The position numbers were made by a program, and so were the translations under genes. Below are positions 1 to 12,310 of a stretch of DNA of 64,000 bases, piece after piece. The notes beneath the pieces were generated by a model, which was not told the origin of the DNA, ran no database searches, and was given only the letters and a program-made list of their open reading frames with translations. Source of the stretch: Tetracentron sinense (lineage: Eukaryota > Streptophyta > Magnoliopsida > Trochodendrales > Trochodendraceae); contig CM026567.1 in the NCBI GenBank assembly GCA_015143295.1, forward strand, positions 9,442,416 through 9,506,415, given 5' to 3'. Within the stretch, counting starts at the first letter, position 1. Each line of letters begins with the position of its first letter.

Positions 1-176
1 ACTTAGCGAGCATGATTCTAATTTTTGCCTAAGCCGCTCCTTAGGGTTTTCAACTTAGCGAGTCATTTGTGCTCTAAATTTTACCTACACCGTCTTTTAA
101 AGTTTTGGTCTAGCAAGCGTTTCGATTCCTAGGAATAGTATCGCTTGAGGAATCTTGTATTGGTTGGAGGGATAAT
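1..176 (-). other. Tat-1 noncoding stretch downstream of integrase
   Basis: No coding similarity is seen here. On the minus strand this follows the end of the integrase region, where Tat elements carry a noncoding stretch before the polypurine tract and 3' LTR. Neither of those is within the window. Confidence 0.45.
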
Positions 177-1345
177 TCACTCTCCATCCATTGAGGTCAG
201 TAGGTACTCTCCGTTAGAATATACCTTCTCGACGACGTATGGCCCTTCCCACTTTGGTTCGAGCTTCCCCTTGGTTTGCCAAGTGACGATGATTGGAGTT
301 CTGACCATTAATACCAAATCTCCTGTTTTGAAAGACCTTAGTTTTGTTCTTTTGTTGAAGGCGTTAGTTAGCCTTTGTCTATACATTTCTAAACTCTATT
401 GGGCTTGGAGACGACATTCATCAAAAGTTTCGAGCTCTGCAAGATGAACTTTAGCTGAGTCTTCTTTTGTGATGGACTTCTGAATTACCACCTATAGGGA
501 GGAAATTTGATTTTCAAGGGGAAGAACTGCTTCACCGCCAAAGACCAGGGGATACGGCGTGGCCTGTGTTGGATTCCGATGAGTAGTTCTGTATGCCCAG
601 AGGGCTTCAGGTAGGCATTCATGCCAGTCTTTTTTACTTTTATCCATAACTTTCTTGAGGATTTTACATAAAGTTTTGTTGAAGGCTTCGGCGAGACCAT
701 CTGCGGCTGCATAGTACCGGGTGGAATGGTCCTCTTGGATACCAAATTTCGCATACAACTTGTGTATAGGGGCGCTTTAAAAAGGTTGCCCATTATCCGT
801 GATAATACTTTCTGGAATACCGAACTGATATATGATGTTGGTCCGGATGAAGTCGGCCACTGAGTGGTATTCGACCTCTTTGAGAGCGACGACTTTGGCC
901 CATTTTGAGAAGTAGTCTATCGCAGCTAGGATGTATTGATGCCCAGCAGATGATGGTGGGATGAATGGTCCTATGACATCCATTTCCCATGCTATGAACG
1001 ACCATGAGCATGTGGTCATGTGAAGAGGCTCGGAAGCCCGATGTATAAAATTAGCATGAAGCTGACAAACTTTATATTTTCTTGCATAGTTGAGATAATC
1101 AATGATCATTGCAGGCCAGTAGTAGCCTAATATTTTCAGCTGAATTTATAGTTTGGGCCCAGTTTTGGTGAACACCGCAGATCCCGGGATGAGTTTCTTC
1201 CAAGGCTTGATCTATTTCATTTCCTAAGAGACATCTCATTAAGATACCGTCCAAGGACCTTTTATATAAGGTTTCTTCCAAAATCACAAATTTTGTGATG
1301 CGTCGACAGACTTCGGCGTGTTTGGCACGGTATCCAGGCAATCGA
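177..1345 (-). pseudogene. Tat-1 integrase region
   Basis: Minus-strand translations give the parts of a Ty3/gypsy integrase in order. The HHCC-type zinc-binding N-terminal part lies near 1345-1100. The catalytic core near 1060-500 shows MDVIGPF, DYFSKW, IITDNGQPF and ALWAYRTTHRNPTQATPY. The C-terminal part near 386-177 shows FKTGDLVL and KWEGPYVV. Integrase joins element cDNA to host DNA. The first two acidic catalytic positions are visible in the core text, and the C-terminal motif is the usual GPY/F-type fold. The region is decayed across several frames and is a fossil. Confidence 0.85.
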
Positions 1346-1377
1346 CCAGGTTGAAGATAATCAATGAAGGACTGTCG

Positions 1378-1911
1378 CTAATCCTCGTCTTTTTCTTTGA
1401 TTTTCACATAACAAACTGTTTCCAAGAGATTTATCTCTTGAAGGGGTTTAAGAGTTCTTCTTTTCCCTACTATGATAGTCAACACCCAGTCTGTTGGCAG
1501 AGTTAGAGATGATGCAAGACCGGCCAGAGCATCGGCTTGATTGTTGAGTCCTCTATGGACATGGAAGAGGCTGCTTCTTGGAATTGGGGCAAGTAGCTGG
1601 TCCACTCTCTTCTAATAAGGAACGAGGCTGACTCGTCGCACAGTATATTCACCTCGGACTTGTTTGATGACAAGTTCCGAATCCATGTAGATTGTTAGTT
1701 CATCCATCGGGATCTCGAGAGCCAATTCAAGACCTGCTATCAGGGCTTCATATTCAGCTTCATTGTTCGAGCATCCTTTTGTTAGGGTGAAGGAATAAGG
1801 TAGTATCGCATTGTTTGGTGTGACAAAAACAATACCAACTCCTGACTTATTTTCCTTTGGGTTAATGCATTTGATTTCATCAGGACTTCTTGAAGCTCCA
1901 TCAAAATACAT
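1378..1911 (-). pseudogene. Tat-1 second (cellular-type) RNase H
   Basis: The minus strand encodes a typical plant Tat aRNH domain: MYFDGASRSP at the start (the first Asp), SNNEAEYEALIAGLELAL (the Glu of the active site), YMDSELVIKQVRGEY (the next Asp), and HRGLNNQADALAGLAS near its end (the last Asp). It lies between the retroviral-type RNase H and integrase. This extra RNase H is what separates Tat elements from most other Ty3/gypsy lineages. The region is decayed. Confidence 0.85.
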
Positions 1912-1929
1912 CTTCTAGCCTGATTTGAC

Positions 1930-2421
1930 CTAAACTTGCATGACTTCTTCGTCAGGGAGGTCGGTGACCAGAGGCGAGTCGGCAGGAATCGGATGTGCTA
2001 CAAGGAAGTCAGCAAGGGCTTGCCCTTTCATTGCTTTTTGGGTCACGAATTCAATTTCAAATTCAGACAGGAGTACTGCCCATTTTTCCATTCTACCAGA
2101 GAGAGTAGGGTGGGACACTATGTATTTGAGGGGAACGGCTCTAGATATTAGTTTCACTGATTGCTCGAGCATATAATGCCTTAATTTCTTTAGAGCGATG
2201 ATGAGGACCCATGAGGACTGGTGGATTGGTGAGATAGTTTTGATGCTATCAAGGGCATCTTGACAAGCTTGATCCCACTGGAATGGTATTCCATTCTTCA
2301 TTAGCCGGGAAAACGGTTGGCACCTTCTGGCCAAATTGGAGATGAATCTCTGGATGTAAGGGAGTCGACCCTGGAGTCCTTTTAAATCTCACAGATTTCT
2401 TGGAGGAGGCATTTCACGAAT
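1930..2421 (-). pseudogene. Tat-1 RNase H of the RT-RNase H unit
   Basis: The minus-strand translation contains blocks that follow Ty3/gypsy reverse transcriptase: the connection domain (IPFQWDQACQDALDSIK), then text matching the end of the gypsy RNase H (PLKYIVSHPTLSGRMEKWAVLLSEFEIEF and KGQALADFLVAHP). The upstream side is split from the reverse transcriptase by the solo LTR at 2427-4655, which duplicated GACCT. Decayed. Confidence 0.8.
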
Positions 2422-2638
2422 GACCTTGTAGAGCCCCAGACTTTTTCATGCTTAATACATGGCACTTTCGTAGCCAATTTTTCTTTAAAGTAGTACAATT
2501 AATAAATAAGGAAGAAATTGGAAATTCCAAAACATCAGAAATGTTCCTTTTCGAAGTACGAACCCAACGCAAGTTGAATCGTCAAAATCCGACGAACGAG
2601 TCAAAAGATATGGCCAAAACAGTTTGAACCTACAGACC

Positions 2639-2822
2639 ACCGATCGCTCGGTCCATGGAGCAATCGATCGGTCCAAAACCGATCGATCGGTAGCTATCGA
2701 CTGGTCAAGATTTTTGTATGGGGAAATTTTCCAGAGAGTTGATTTTTGGTCAAGAGCTCGGTCAACACACTGATCGTTCGGTAGGCAACCGATCGATCGG
2801 CCATAACCACCTATCGCTCGGT
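2639..2822 (+). repeat. CGATCG palindrome cassette in solo LTR-1
   Basis: Two groups of 14-bp palindromes of the form ACCGATCGATCGGT (with variants such as ACCGATCGCTCGGT) lie at about 20-bp spacing. They are separated by a spacer containing TTTGTATGGGG and TTTTCCAGAGAG. The cassette lies in the presumed U3, just ahead of where the promoter is expected. A regulatory role is inferred from position only. Confidence 0.85.
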
Positions 2823-3724
2823 CTTCGTGTTTTTGCAGAAATTTCATTAAAGGTGTTTTCGTCTTTTGGGCGTTTCACTCCTTCCTCTTAAGGGTTGCCC
2901 GAGCCTTTAGGGCTCATTTACCACACTTAGAAGATATTAGAGAGGAAGAGAGAAGAGAAGGGTTTTCCTAACCTAGGGTTTGATTTTTGAGAAGAAATCA
3001 AAGGGTTTGTGAACCCTAGATCACCTCAAGCTTGGATTGCTTCAAGATTCCGGTTCAAGCACTCGTGGAGCACTCTCCTCAAGCTAGGGCAACATCTACA
3101 CGCACGTTTTGGAGGACAGTTCCTTCCCTCATTTGTCAAGGTCGGTACTTCTTGCTACCCTCCTAGTCATAGTTCCTCTTTTCCTCCATGTTTCTTTGTT
3201 TTCCTTCATCTATACTTGTGCTAGGAGTTGGGATGTGTGGATGTTGTGAATGGAGATGGAATGGGCGATTCGATGCCAATGGTTGTGTTGTGATAATTGA
3301 AATGGGGAGGGCATTGTATCCATAATGAACAAACATGTATGATGGAATTATAATCCACCTAGAAAAGCATATTGTAGGGTTATCAAATAATGAACTTACC
3401 ATGTTTGATGGAATGCCAAAGTGAATGAAATGAGTATAAATCAAGAAAATGCATGCTAAATTACTTATGTAACTTATTAGGGATTTTGCTAGCATAAGTT
3501 CTTGTTTTCCCTAAAATATTATGAATGTTTAATTGTTTAAAAAATTACTATATGCTATACATTGTGAAATCCCCCAAATGTCATGTTTAAATTCAAATGC
3601 AAGTATGCACACGATCCCACGAGCACGACATGCATGACATGATTTATCGAGGTTTTCAAGAACATGATTAGAGGTGAGACATATCCTACGATATGTTTTA
3701 CCTCACTTTTCACAAGAAAACAAG

Positions 3725-3905
3725 AACAAACATTCCACGAGGGGTCTCCCCTCACTCACAAGTGCATAGCATAAAGAAGGGCCTCCCTTCCCTCGTAAGT
3801 ACATACATATCATGAAGAAGGGTCTCCCTTCCCTCTCAAGTGCATTGCATAAAGAAGGGTCTCCCTTCCCTCTCAAGGCATCTCACAAGCGCATCTCACA
3901 AGTAC
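3725..3905 (+). repeat. Short degenerate tandem repeat in solo LTR-1
   Basis: Several head-to-tail copies of a block around AAGAAGGGTCTCCCTTCCCT followed by CTCAAGTGCAT-like text, roughly 45-55 bp each, lie between the putative leader splice donor and the hairpin. The same motif, inverted, forms the 86-bp minisatellite at 46902-47270. Confidence 0.7.
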
Positions 3906-4237
3906 ATCTTACAAGTTTGTCTCACAAGTTACATGATCACAAGCAAACACGCATGACTTGACACGATCTACAAGAATCAAGCAAGATAGACAAGACGAGT
4001 TTTCAAGCACGAAAATGGTACTTAAGTCAAGTCAAGTGCACGGTGTTTTCAAGGGTTTTATCAGCTTTTTACGAAATGCAAATATGATTATAAATTGCTT
4101 TACTTCCTTGTATGAAATGAATTGTTCCCGTTTAATATATATGAATTGCTCCTGATTTATATATTGCCATTTGTATGCTATGACTGTTGGTTAGTATTTG
4201 GTACCCGCTGAGTATTTCATGCTCAGCCGTACATCTT

Positions 4238-4357
4238 ATGTCGGTAGGTGATAGCAGAACGGCTGCTCCTTTTGATGTCTATGCTCTGAGCCCTTGGGTG
4301 GAGGAGGAGTACGTTGAGGAGCCGGTGGAGGAACCTCAGGGAGAGGGTTATTATTAG
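4238..4357 (+). CDS. Small acidic reading frame in solo LTR-1 (LTR-encoded, conserved)
   Basis: This is an ATG-started frame of 39 codons ending TAG. It begins MSVG, has an APFDVYA block, a PWVEEEYVEE core and a GYY end. It starts right behind the GCTGAG/CTCAGC hairpin. The same frame occurs in at least five other LTR copies of diverged subfamilies (20801-20923, 14086-14226, 21713-21853, 28742-28882, 46444-46563), and in the core most differences are at third codon positions. The product is very acidic and has no recognised domain. It could be a separate small protein, an upstream frame that regulates gag, or the 3' exon of a spliced leader, since GGTAG|GT near the start could be a splice acceptor. 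Confidence 0.5.
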   Translation: MSVGDSRTAAPFDVYALSPWVEEEYVEEPVEEPQGEGYY

Positions 4358-4660
4358 GTGGTGGTAGATTCTGAGTGGATAGCTGTGGGTGAACTTGAGA
4401 GTTAGATTTATGTATTTTGGCGGGCATGTCCGCACTTTCTTTTGGTTTCATTTTTGTATAAATTTGGATCATGTGTGTATATACATAGAGGTTCGTTAGA
4501 CATCCGCTATGCTTTGTTATATGTTTCCGCTATCGTGTCCTCTTTGTATATGCTTTGTGGGTTTTTGCAGGTTAATTCGTCAAGCAAGTCATGCAAATCA
4601 TGATGAGTCATCCAAGATTCACTCTAACTCCTAGGGTGGGTTTTGGGTCGCGACAGACCT

Positions 4661-5170
4661 TAATTTTAGTAGGGTTAATCTCAATTCCTCTATGGTGTAC
4701 CACAAAGCCTGGTGCTGCCGCAATCTATCGAAGATTTCTTGAAGATCATCCAGATGATTACTTCGTTGCCATGTTTTGACAACCAAGTCATCGACACAGC
4801 ACTCGACCTTGTCATGGAGAATATCCCTAAATATGATAGTCATGGCCCTTTTATAAGTTGTTCAGGCATTTTTGAAGTCGAATGGCATTACTTTGTAGCA
4901 GAACACTCCCTTAGGGGTGCGGAAGGCTGTAAGTTCTTCATCTTCAGGGGCCATCTTGATCGAGTTGTAGCTGAAATATCCATCCATGAAGGATAAAGTT
5001 TCGAAGCCAGTTGTGGCATCGACCATAATTTCTGTGATGGGCAAAGGGAAGTCGTCCTTGGGACAGGCTTCATTCAAATCCAAGAAGTCTATTCAAACCC
5101 GAATTTGTCTGGTGTTCTTCTTTATGGGAACAACGTTGGCGAGTCAAGTAGGGTATTGAACATCTTATGA
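4661..5170 (-). pseudogene. Tat-1 reverse transcriptase
   Basis: The minus strand carries the palm and fingers of a Ty3/gypsy reverse transcriptase: DLNEACPKDDFPLP, FETLSFMDGYFSYNSIKMAPEDEELTAFRTPKGVFCYKVMPFDFKNA, and the catalytic box as VDDLVVKT. The RT copies element RNA into DNA in virus-like particles. Decayed over more than one frame. Confidence 0.85.
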
Positions 5171-7180
5171 ACCCAGCTTTGAGGAGTTTATCTACCTCAG
5201 CTTCAATTTGAGCAACCAGTTTTGGGTAAGCTCGTCTTTGTGCCTACTTAATTAGCCTGACATCTTCTCGAGTTGTGAGATGATGAACTGTAATTTTTGG
5301 ATCTAAACCAGGCATCTCTGTGTAATTCTAGGCAAAGGCATTCTTGTACTCTTTTAGGAGACAAAGATATTCCTCTTTTTCTATTTCAGAGAGGGAGGCA
5401 CTGACGAATGATGGCCTTGGGTCTTGTTCTAAGCCAAGGTTAATTTCAAGAAGTTCGTCAATTGTTGTTTGACTTCCTGCTTCAAATTCTGGAAGAGCCG
5501 GACGAACTTCCATTTCTATTGGTGGTTCTTCCATGATCATTTCTTCTCATGAAGAGGAATCTCCATTTACCGTAATAGTATTCACGACCCAGACCAGATC
5601 TTCATTTGGTGGAGGATCAGGATTTCCTAACTCAAATTTTCCCAAGTTGGAGCTAACCCGCTTGCTTATAGCTAACTGAAGTCCTGAGTGCCGGCATGAT
5701 TTCGTGCTCAGTTCACTTTTCTTCTTCAGTGTTAAATCCATGTTTCTTAAGCATTTTTTTGATTGCTGGATTAAACACGGGTTTCCTTTGATAAGGGTTC
5801 ATTTTCTGTCCCTTTTGTTGTTTCGGGGGGTGGCTTTGCCTACTTGCCCTGCGGAATGAAAAACAATGGGCTTTTCCCATGTTCCTCTGGATGGAATAAT
5901 GACACTGGGAATGATTTTCGCTGTCGACCATTTCTGCCATGCACCGAGACTAACCTTAACCAGGCTATCAATAATATCTTGATGTGCCGCCTTAAACCAT
6001 AGAGATGCTTGTAGGGATTCCGCTTTTTCTGGAATCCATTCCATGGAAACTTCTTCTGACATGGACTCCTCCCTGACCATGACCATATTTACAGCCTGGT
6101 TATGATCTCCTCCAAATACAAAGACTGGGGGATTATATCAAATTCCTAGCATATCTGTATCAACATAGTTACCAATATCCAGGTCTTTATGTTGCTCCAT
6201 TTTGAGCAGGGCTTCGTAAGCCGGTAGGAGAGTTTATTTGATTTGCTCTCCTTCCTCGGGATTAGATCCTTGGAATTTGAGGAATTTGGTAGTTGTTTTA
6301 CCAAAAATGATTTTCTTCCTGTAAGGATTAACGATCCTGCTCTTTTCATTGGTCCATGAGGAGTTTATCCTATCATATGTACCCAGGGAGTTAAAGAGCA
6401 TTGACTTCTGTCCTCTTTTCTTGACACGAACAATGAGACTGGAGGTAGTTTCTACCATTGTATAGTCCATTCTCCGTAAAGGGACTAGATGATCACCTTT
6501 CATAGCTTGAAGAGGATCAACTTGTTCAACCTCACAAATCTGGAAGGGATCTGCTGATTTATCCTTTTCTAGCCTTTGTGAAGATTCGACTAAAGCCAAC
6601 ATTGGTTGTCCTTCTTTTCTTTGGGACTTTGGGGTATATTTGAACACCATTTTCGAAACTGCAGTTTTTACAGGTCCATGATTGCTTTTTAGGTCACTTT
6701 CAACCTTCTCCCCTTTGGGCTTCTATTGAATGTTTATTTGGGCACTTTTGACATAGAAATACGCATCTGCATAATATGCCTCTATATCATTGAAAGGATC
6801 ATCATCAGCATTGATCCTTGCTTGCCTGTTCCCTTAACGGTATTTAAGGTATTGATGATAAGTGGATGGCACAACCAAATGGTTATGCATCAGTTGTCGT
6901 CCCAATAAGGCATTCTACAATGTATCAACATCGATCACCAGAAACATTGTAGTTTTAGCGATATCCCCAAACCTAGTTTTGAGGTTGATCATGCCCATGG
7001 GCTTTTGCTCATTTTATTTGAAGCCTTGGATGATCAGGTTACTTTCATGAAGCCAGCTTATTTGTACACCAAGCTTGGAAAACATCCTTCTTGGGAGGAT
7101 GTTGATGACCGAACCTCCATCTACCATCACTCTGGAGATACTAGTTTCATTAACTAGACTTGAGATGAACAGTGGTAAAT
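5171..7180 (-). pseudogene. Tat-1 protease and protease-RT linker
   Basis: Near 5540-5328 the minus strand has the block that precedes RT in Tat elements, ending LCLLKEYKNAFA. From 6950 to 6850 the translation resembles the end of a Tat protease (VIDVDTL, LLGR, VPSTYHQYLKY), and near 7135-7098 is the active-site text VDGGSVINILP, where the Asp and Gly-Ser are as in retropepsins. The stretch between (6650-5560) is low-complexity linker rich in Lys, Glu and Ser. Decayed. Confidence 0.7.
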
Positions 7181-7235
7181 TATGCTAGAGAGTCTCAGCT
7201 CGTATGTCTTCATCATCGAAACTAATTGTGAAGAG

Positions 7236-9749
7236 TTAAGGAGTCCCTGTTTTAGGAGACTGCGGCGACTGACTTGTAACTTCTTCAGAGAAATCTTCCG
7301 GATTGGAGAGGGCGTATATGAGAGACCTTCTCAATTTAGGGGACATCTTGAGAGCATCATAGACAAGTAGCAAAGAAGGAATTTTCTTCAAATGGGCCAG
7401 AATATCGTACTTGGCCCTCTCATTACCGAGAGCTATTTGGGCTGGGGCCGGTTGGGCTCTAGTCCGATTTTCATGTTGGACTGGAACAAACCTCAGTTGT
7501 AGCTTTCTACCTGACCAGAGGTTGAGTTGATAGACTTTGGCAATCATCTGATCTATTATTTCAAACGACTCTCCTTCCAAGAGTTGGACCATGTTCACAG
7601 AACTGAAGTCCAGCTTTCTTTTCTTGCTTTGAAAGGGTGACCGACTTCTTCTTTCATATTGCCCTATCAGACTTCCAGGCTAGGCTCAAATTTGTTCAGA
7701 TGCCAGTGAACTATCAGCTGGCCCTGAGTTTAGAATTGCTTCTTTTGTTGGAGAGTCCTTGTTCAAACCGATTACAGTAGGTGAATCTTGATTCTCAGGT
7801 TGAGTTGAGGTTTGCACTAATCATGGCATCTGAGGATGGTTTTGATTTGGGGCCTCAGGTATATTTAGCCTTTTTTGAGAGGAATCAGATTGCATTTGTT
7901 CATCATCCGCCTCTCGTTCTCCTCCAGATGAGAATCCTTCAGAGAGATCTGAAAACCCCGTAGGGGTCTGTCTTGGTGTGGATGGTCTCTTTTCTAGGAG
8001 TTCGACATCTTTAGATTGATCTAGCTAATCCTGAAATGCCTTATGCCTTTCTAGACTGCAGGCTACCGCTTGTCTTGGCATGTTCAACCGTGAAGGGTCT
8101 TCATTTGGGATTGCATCAATGATATAACAAGAGAAGATATTTTCATCTCCCAAGTCTATTGAATGGAGGCTATCATAATCACAGTCAGAGTAGAATCCTA
8201 GAGGGATGAAGTCCATTAAGGTGATTGTCATCAATGGCTTTTGTTCCAGAAGAGTATCTTGGGTGGGGCCATTTTTCCTGGCTTTCCTTGCCCTTTCCCT
8301 TTTCTTCTTCTTTTCAGTCTTGGCTATACGCTTCCCTTCTTTTCTTCGGGCTTGAGCCTACCTCACGCCTGAGCTACCTCTTTAGCATCAACATTCTGGG
8401 CTAACTACTTTTTCTTCTTGCCCCCCTTGCTTTCGAAGAGAGTCCAATCTTCTTCATTTGACGATTTATCACCAGGAAGATTACCACTTGAAGATGCTTC
8501 ATCTTTTTCAAATGGTTCTGAAGCCACTATCGTATTAGATATAGCTACCTGTTAGAGATCCTGATCAATGACAATTTCTTTATTGTCTAGAAGTCTTCGA
8601 ATGATGTCCTTCAGTACACAGCAGTCACCTATTTTGTGACTGATTATACGATGATAAAGGCAATATTTGGGATCATCTTTCATCTCGATTTCTCTCAGTC
8701 TCCTGCTTTCTAGGAGAGTGATGAGTTCATTGACGAGGTCTTCAAATAGATCTTTGACAATGTCTTCCGAGAATGAATATGTTTTATTCATTCTTTCCTC
8801 AATGGTGATCTTCTTTGGTGGGTCACGCTTATCTTACCATTGTGGCTTTCTGGCTCCACCTTGAGCTGGTTTAGTACCAATCTTGACTGGTGCTTTACCA
8901 TTGTTTGATCGACTAATTGGTCTACCGGTATTTGGTGCTGGTTGTGTAGTCTTTTTCATTTCTACTACTGTGGCTGTTAAGGATTCAAGGCAATCAATGC
9001 CTCTACCTTGCTTTCTCTTTCCTATGTAGCTCTCCATATCGTGTCCTTTTGTGCACAGATCTTCGAAACCAGTAAAGGTTTAAGCCATGAGGGCGGTTGA
9101 CAGATCATACCTGAAGTTGTTGAGGCACATCCGAATAAGTTCCAGTTGAGTGAACTTTTGAAGATAGGAGAAAGTCAAAGCTCTCTATCGGGCAATGAAT
9201 TTTGTTATAGACTCATTGTCTCTCTGTCTAGTTTTAATCAATTCTAAAACACCCACTCTTTATTGGGTGTTGTAGAATTGCTAGCTGAATTTGTTCACCA
9301 TCGTGCTCCAATCAGGTATCGATGCCTCGGGGAGGTTGGCATACCATGTGAATGCAGTGCCTTCTAGAGATTGCACGAAGAGTTAGAGACAGAGAGCTCT
9401 TGTCTTGGATACTAATCCACACCTCGAGAGGAAATGAGACAAATGTTGTTTCGGATCTCTGGTACCATCAAACATTTGAAATGTTGGTTGAACGAAGCCT
9501 GGCAGGAATGGAACCGCATCCATGATGGCTGGATAGGGATTCACAATCATCCAAACATCCTCTTCTTTTTTTTTGCCATGCCGTATTTAATTGCGAACAG
9601 TCTCTTTAATTGCAGCCAGAAGAGACGACAGAATTCCTCTTATGAGGGCAGCTTGATTTGGGATGGGACCTATTCTAGATAACCTTGGATGATTTGGAGG
9701 TGCAGGGACATTGCCTTGATTACTGCTATCTCCTTGATACAGGAAACGG
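7236..9749 (-). pseudogene. Tat-1 gag, C-terminal and middle parts
   Basis: The minus strand carries gag text of the Tat lineage. Near 8791-8552 is the knuckle-like block CLYHRIISHKIGDCCVLKDIIRRLL, the Tat version of a Cys/His motif. Near 9037-8834 is a basic Gln/Pro-rich linker. Ahead of that, 9700-9040 matches the retrotransposon gag core region. It is separated from its 5' part (21214-21407 and 30311-30846) by later insertions. Decayed, with several breaks. Confidence 0.7.
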
Positions 9750-10002
9750 TGTAGAGCCTCGAAACGTTTTGCATATGTCTTGGAATGTGTGTCAAGGCAT
9801 GATGCCTTTGTAATCTCTATTTTTCATGAAATAAAAAGTTGGAAACCTTTGAGAATTTTGCATTTGTAATGTAAAATATTTAATAAGGTACTATAGCCTT
9901 AGAAGGGCCCTATTCATGTCTAGAAGATATAGAATAGAAGTGGAATAAGTCCAAGTAGTGGATTGGATAGAAAATGGACTCAGTGTCAGAAATTACAGAG
10001 CA

Positions 10003-10172
10003 CCGATCGCTTGATCCATTGTAGCGATCGATTGGTATCGGTCGACTGGTTAACTAATTTGTATGGGAAATTTTTCCAGAGAGGGTGTTTTCAACCGATC
10101 GCTCGGTCAAAAACACTGGTCGCTCGATATGCGACCGACCGATTGCTCGGTCCTGACCACCGATCGCTCGGT
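10003..10172 (+). repeat. CGATCG palindrome cassette in solo LTR-A
   Basis: Variants of the ACCGATCGCTCGGT palindrome flank the shared spacer (TTTGTATGGG, TTTTCCAGAGAG). The cassette ends about 60 bp before the TATA-like CCTATAAGGG near 10234. The palindromes are more diverged than in the younger elements. Confidence 0.8.
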
Positions 10173-11169
10173 CTTTCGTATTTTTGCAGAATTTCACTAA
10201 GGGCTTTTTCATCTTTTGGGCATTACACCCTTGCCTATAAGGGCTAGCTCGAGTCTTGGGGGTCTCATTTACCATACTTAGAGTATTTTGAGAGAGAGGG
10301 AGAGAGTAGAAATGGTTTTGAACCCTAGGGCATCATCTTGAAGATATTCAAGGGTTTTGAAGTCCCAAGATCACCCCAAGGGTTTGGATTCTTCAAATCC
10401 AAGGCAAAACACGTGAGGAGCATGTTCTCCAAGCTAGGACAGCGTTTTTCATGGTATTTCTTGAGGGTTTTCTTCCCTATTCAAGGTCGGTACCCTATGC
10501 TACCGTCCTAGTTCATATTCTTCCTTCTTTTCTTCATTTTATGGTTTCTCCCCAAAAATCTAAGTATGTTAATGCTATGGGATGAATGAATGGAGGAATG
10601 TTGGGCGATGGATGCCATGTGGGAGTGATGCGATGAAACAAATGGGAAGGGCATTTCACCAAATAATGAACGTACATGTATGATGGATGGATTGGATGAA
10701 TTGCTAATTAAGAAATGCATGATTTAAAGTATGGAAATTTTAGGGTTTTATGTTAGTGTGTTACTCGCTTTCTAGAACGGCATGTGGTAAATGGATGTTT
10801 ATCTTGATGAATAGTATACTATGAAATTCAATATGCCATGTTTGATTTCAAGCTATAGCATGTACACGACTTCACGCGCACGACATGCATGACATGGTTT
10901 ATGTCGCGCCCCAAAATACCCCCTAGGAGTTTAGGGATACTTTAGGCGAGACTATACTTAACCTGGCAAATCATCCTGTCAAATACACAAGGCACTATAT
11001 ATTGTAAACATAAAGTAATGCGGAAGCTTAATCATGTGCGGAAGCATAACCCAAAATTTTCTTTTCTATATATATACTCTGTATTCCATGTTTGTACAAT
11101 ACATAAACAAGAGTAAAGGTGGACATGCCCACCTATCAAAATACAAAAGAACCCTTACAGTCTCTCCAC

Positions 11170-11235
11170 TCAGCAGTAGTCTAGATAGGGCCACCTATCT
11201 AGGTCTCTGTCCACCTGTGTCCACAAGTACCCTCT
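11170..11235 (-). other. C-terminal part of the small acidic frame in solo LTR-B
   Basis: The minus strand reads DRDLDRWPYLDYC and a stop, closely matching the end of the small frame in the Tekay element at 12099-18518 (DRDLDVWPYLDYC). The N-terminal part with the PWVEEEY core was not recognised here. Confidence 0.4.
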
Positions 11236-11339
11236 AAGAATAATAATCATAATATTACATACAAGTGCATGAGTAATTACGAATCACGAGTTCATGCTTG
11301 AAAACTCCGTCATGGAAAACCGTTCGTAAAACTTGTTAT

Positions 11340-11660
11340 TTTCATGGAAAACAAACCATCTCATGCATGCTTATGAGTTCGTATGAATGCTTGTGAGTCT
11401 CGTATTTTCTTATGAGTTCTTGTGAGCTTGCGAGTTCTTATGACTTTTCTTGTGAGCTTATGAGCTTCCTTGTGAGCTTGTGAGCTTCTTGTGAGCTTTC
11501 TTGTGAGCTTATGATCCTTGGAGACATATGCAAGATCTTAGACTTGTGAGTTTCTTATGAGTTCTTGAGAAGCCTTGCGAGACTTATGATCCGTGGAGTT
11601 TATGCAAGATCTTAGACTTGATCCTTGTGAGCATGAAGTAACCGATCTTAGACTACCAAC
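11340..11660. repeat. Degenerate short repeats in solo LTR-B
   Basis: Many imperfect head-to-tail copies of a CTTGTGAGCTTATGAG-like unit of 15-20 bp occupy the position where other LTR subfamilies hold longer minisatellites. Confidence 0.7.
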
Positions 11661-12310
11661 CCAAAGTTTGGCTTTCTCAAATGCTTATGCTTCTTTCTTA
11701 TGAATGCCTTTGAAAAACCTTGTTCATGACTCTTGAAATACATGCTTATGCAAAAACTCGATCATGCATAATTTATCGTGTTTGGTGTGCTTGTGAGCAT
11801 CATTGTGTATAAATGTAAAGCCTTAACAATTCATATAGGTTCATACAAGTCATAGTAGCATTGTAGTATCATTGGATAATTCTAAAACATAATATATTTC
11901 AATACATTTAATCACAACATCAAGACTATGACTTTTAGCCTAATTCATCACATCATTAAGACCATGTCATTTTCATCACATCATACTAAAAATCATGATT
12001 TATTCAGGGAATAATAATGATCTTATACATGTATAACTCTATTGATTCTTGTATTGCAACACCCCCAATTTATAAACCCCTATTTACTCATTTGTTCATG
12101 TAGCACCCCGGACTTTTTCATCTTTAATGAATGGTACTTTCGTAGCTAATTGGCTGTTTTTGTAGTCTAATTAATAAATAAGGAAGAAATCGGAAATTCC
12201 GAAATGTCAAAAATGTTCATTTTTGAAAGACGAACCCAACGCAAGTTGAATCGTCGAAATCCGACGAGCGAGTCAAAAGATATGGTCAAAACAGTCCAGA
12301 CATACAGAGC

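Larger units (their letters stand above)
2427..4655 (+). mobile_element. Solo LTR-1, Tekay-type, plus orientation
   Basis: It starts TGTAGAGCCCC and ends GGTCGCGACA, and is flanked by a perfect 5-bp duplication GACCT (2422-2426 and 4656-4660). At 2229 bp it holds the usual parts of the Tekay-type LTRs in this window: the AACGCAAGTTGAATCGTC box near 2565, the CGATCG palindrome cassette, a putative leader, a G-rich minisatellite, the GCTGAG/CTCAGC hairpin near 4207 and a small acidic reading frame. No internal region is present, so it is the product of LTR-LTR recombination. It is a close relative of the LTR at 9750-21208. Confidence 0.92.

Noticed and set aside
2485-2847. A 120-codon minus-strand frame in solo LTR-1
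   Set aside because: It crosses the palindrome cassette and the U3 start on the strand opposite to the element. It is a shadow frame.
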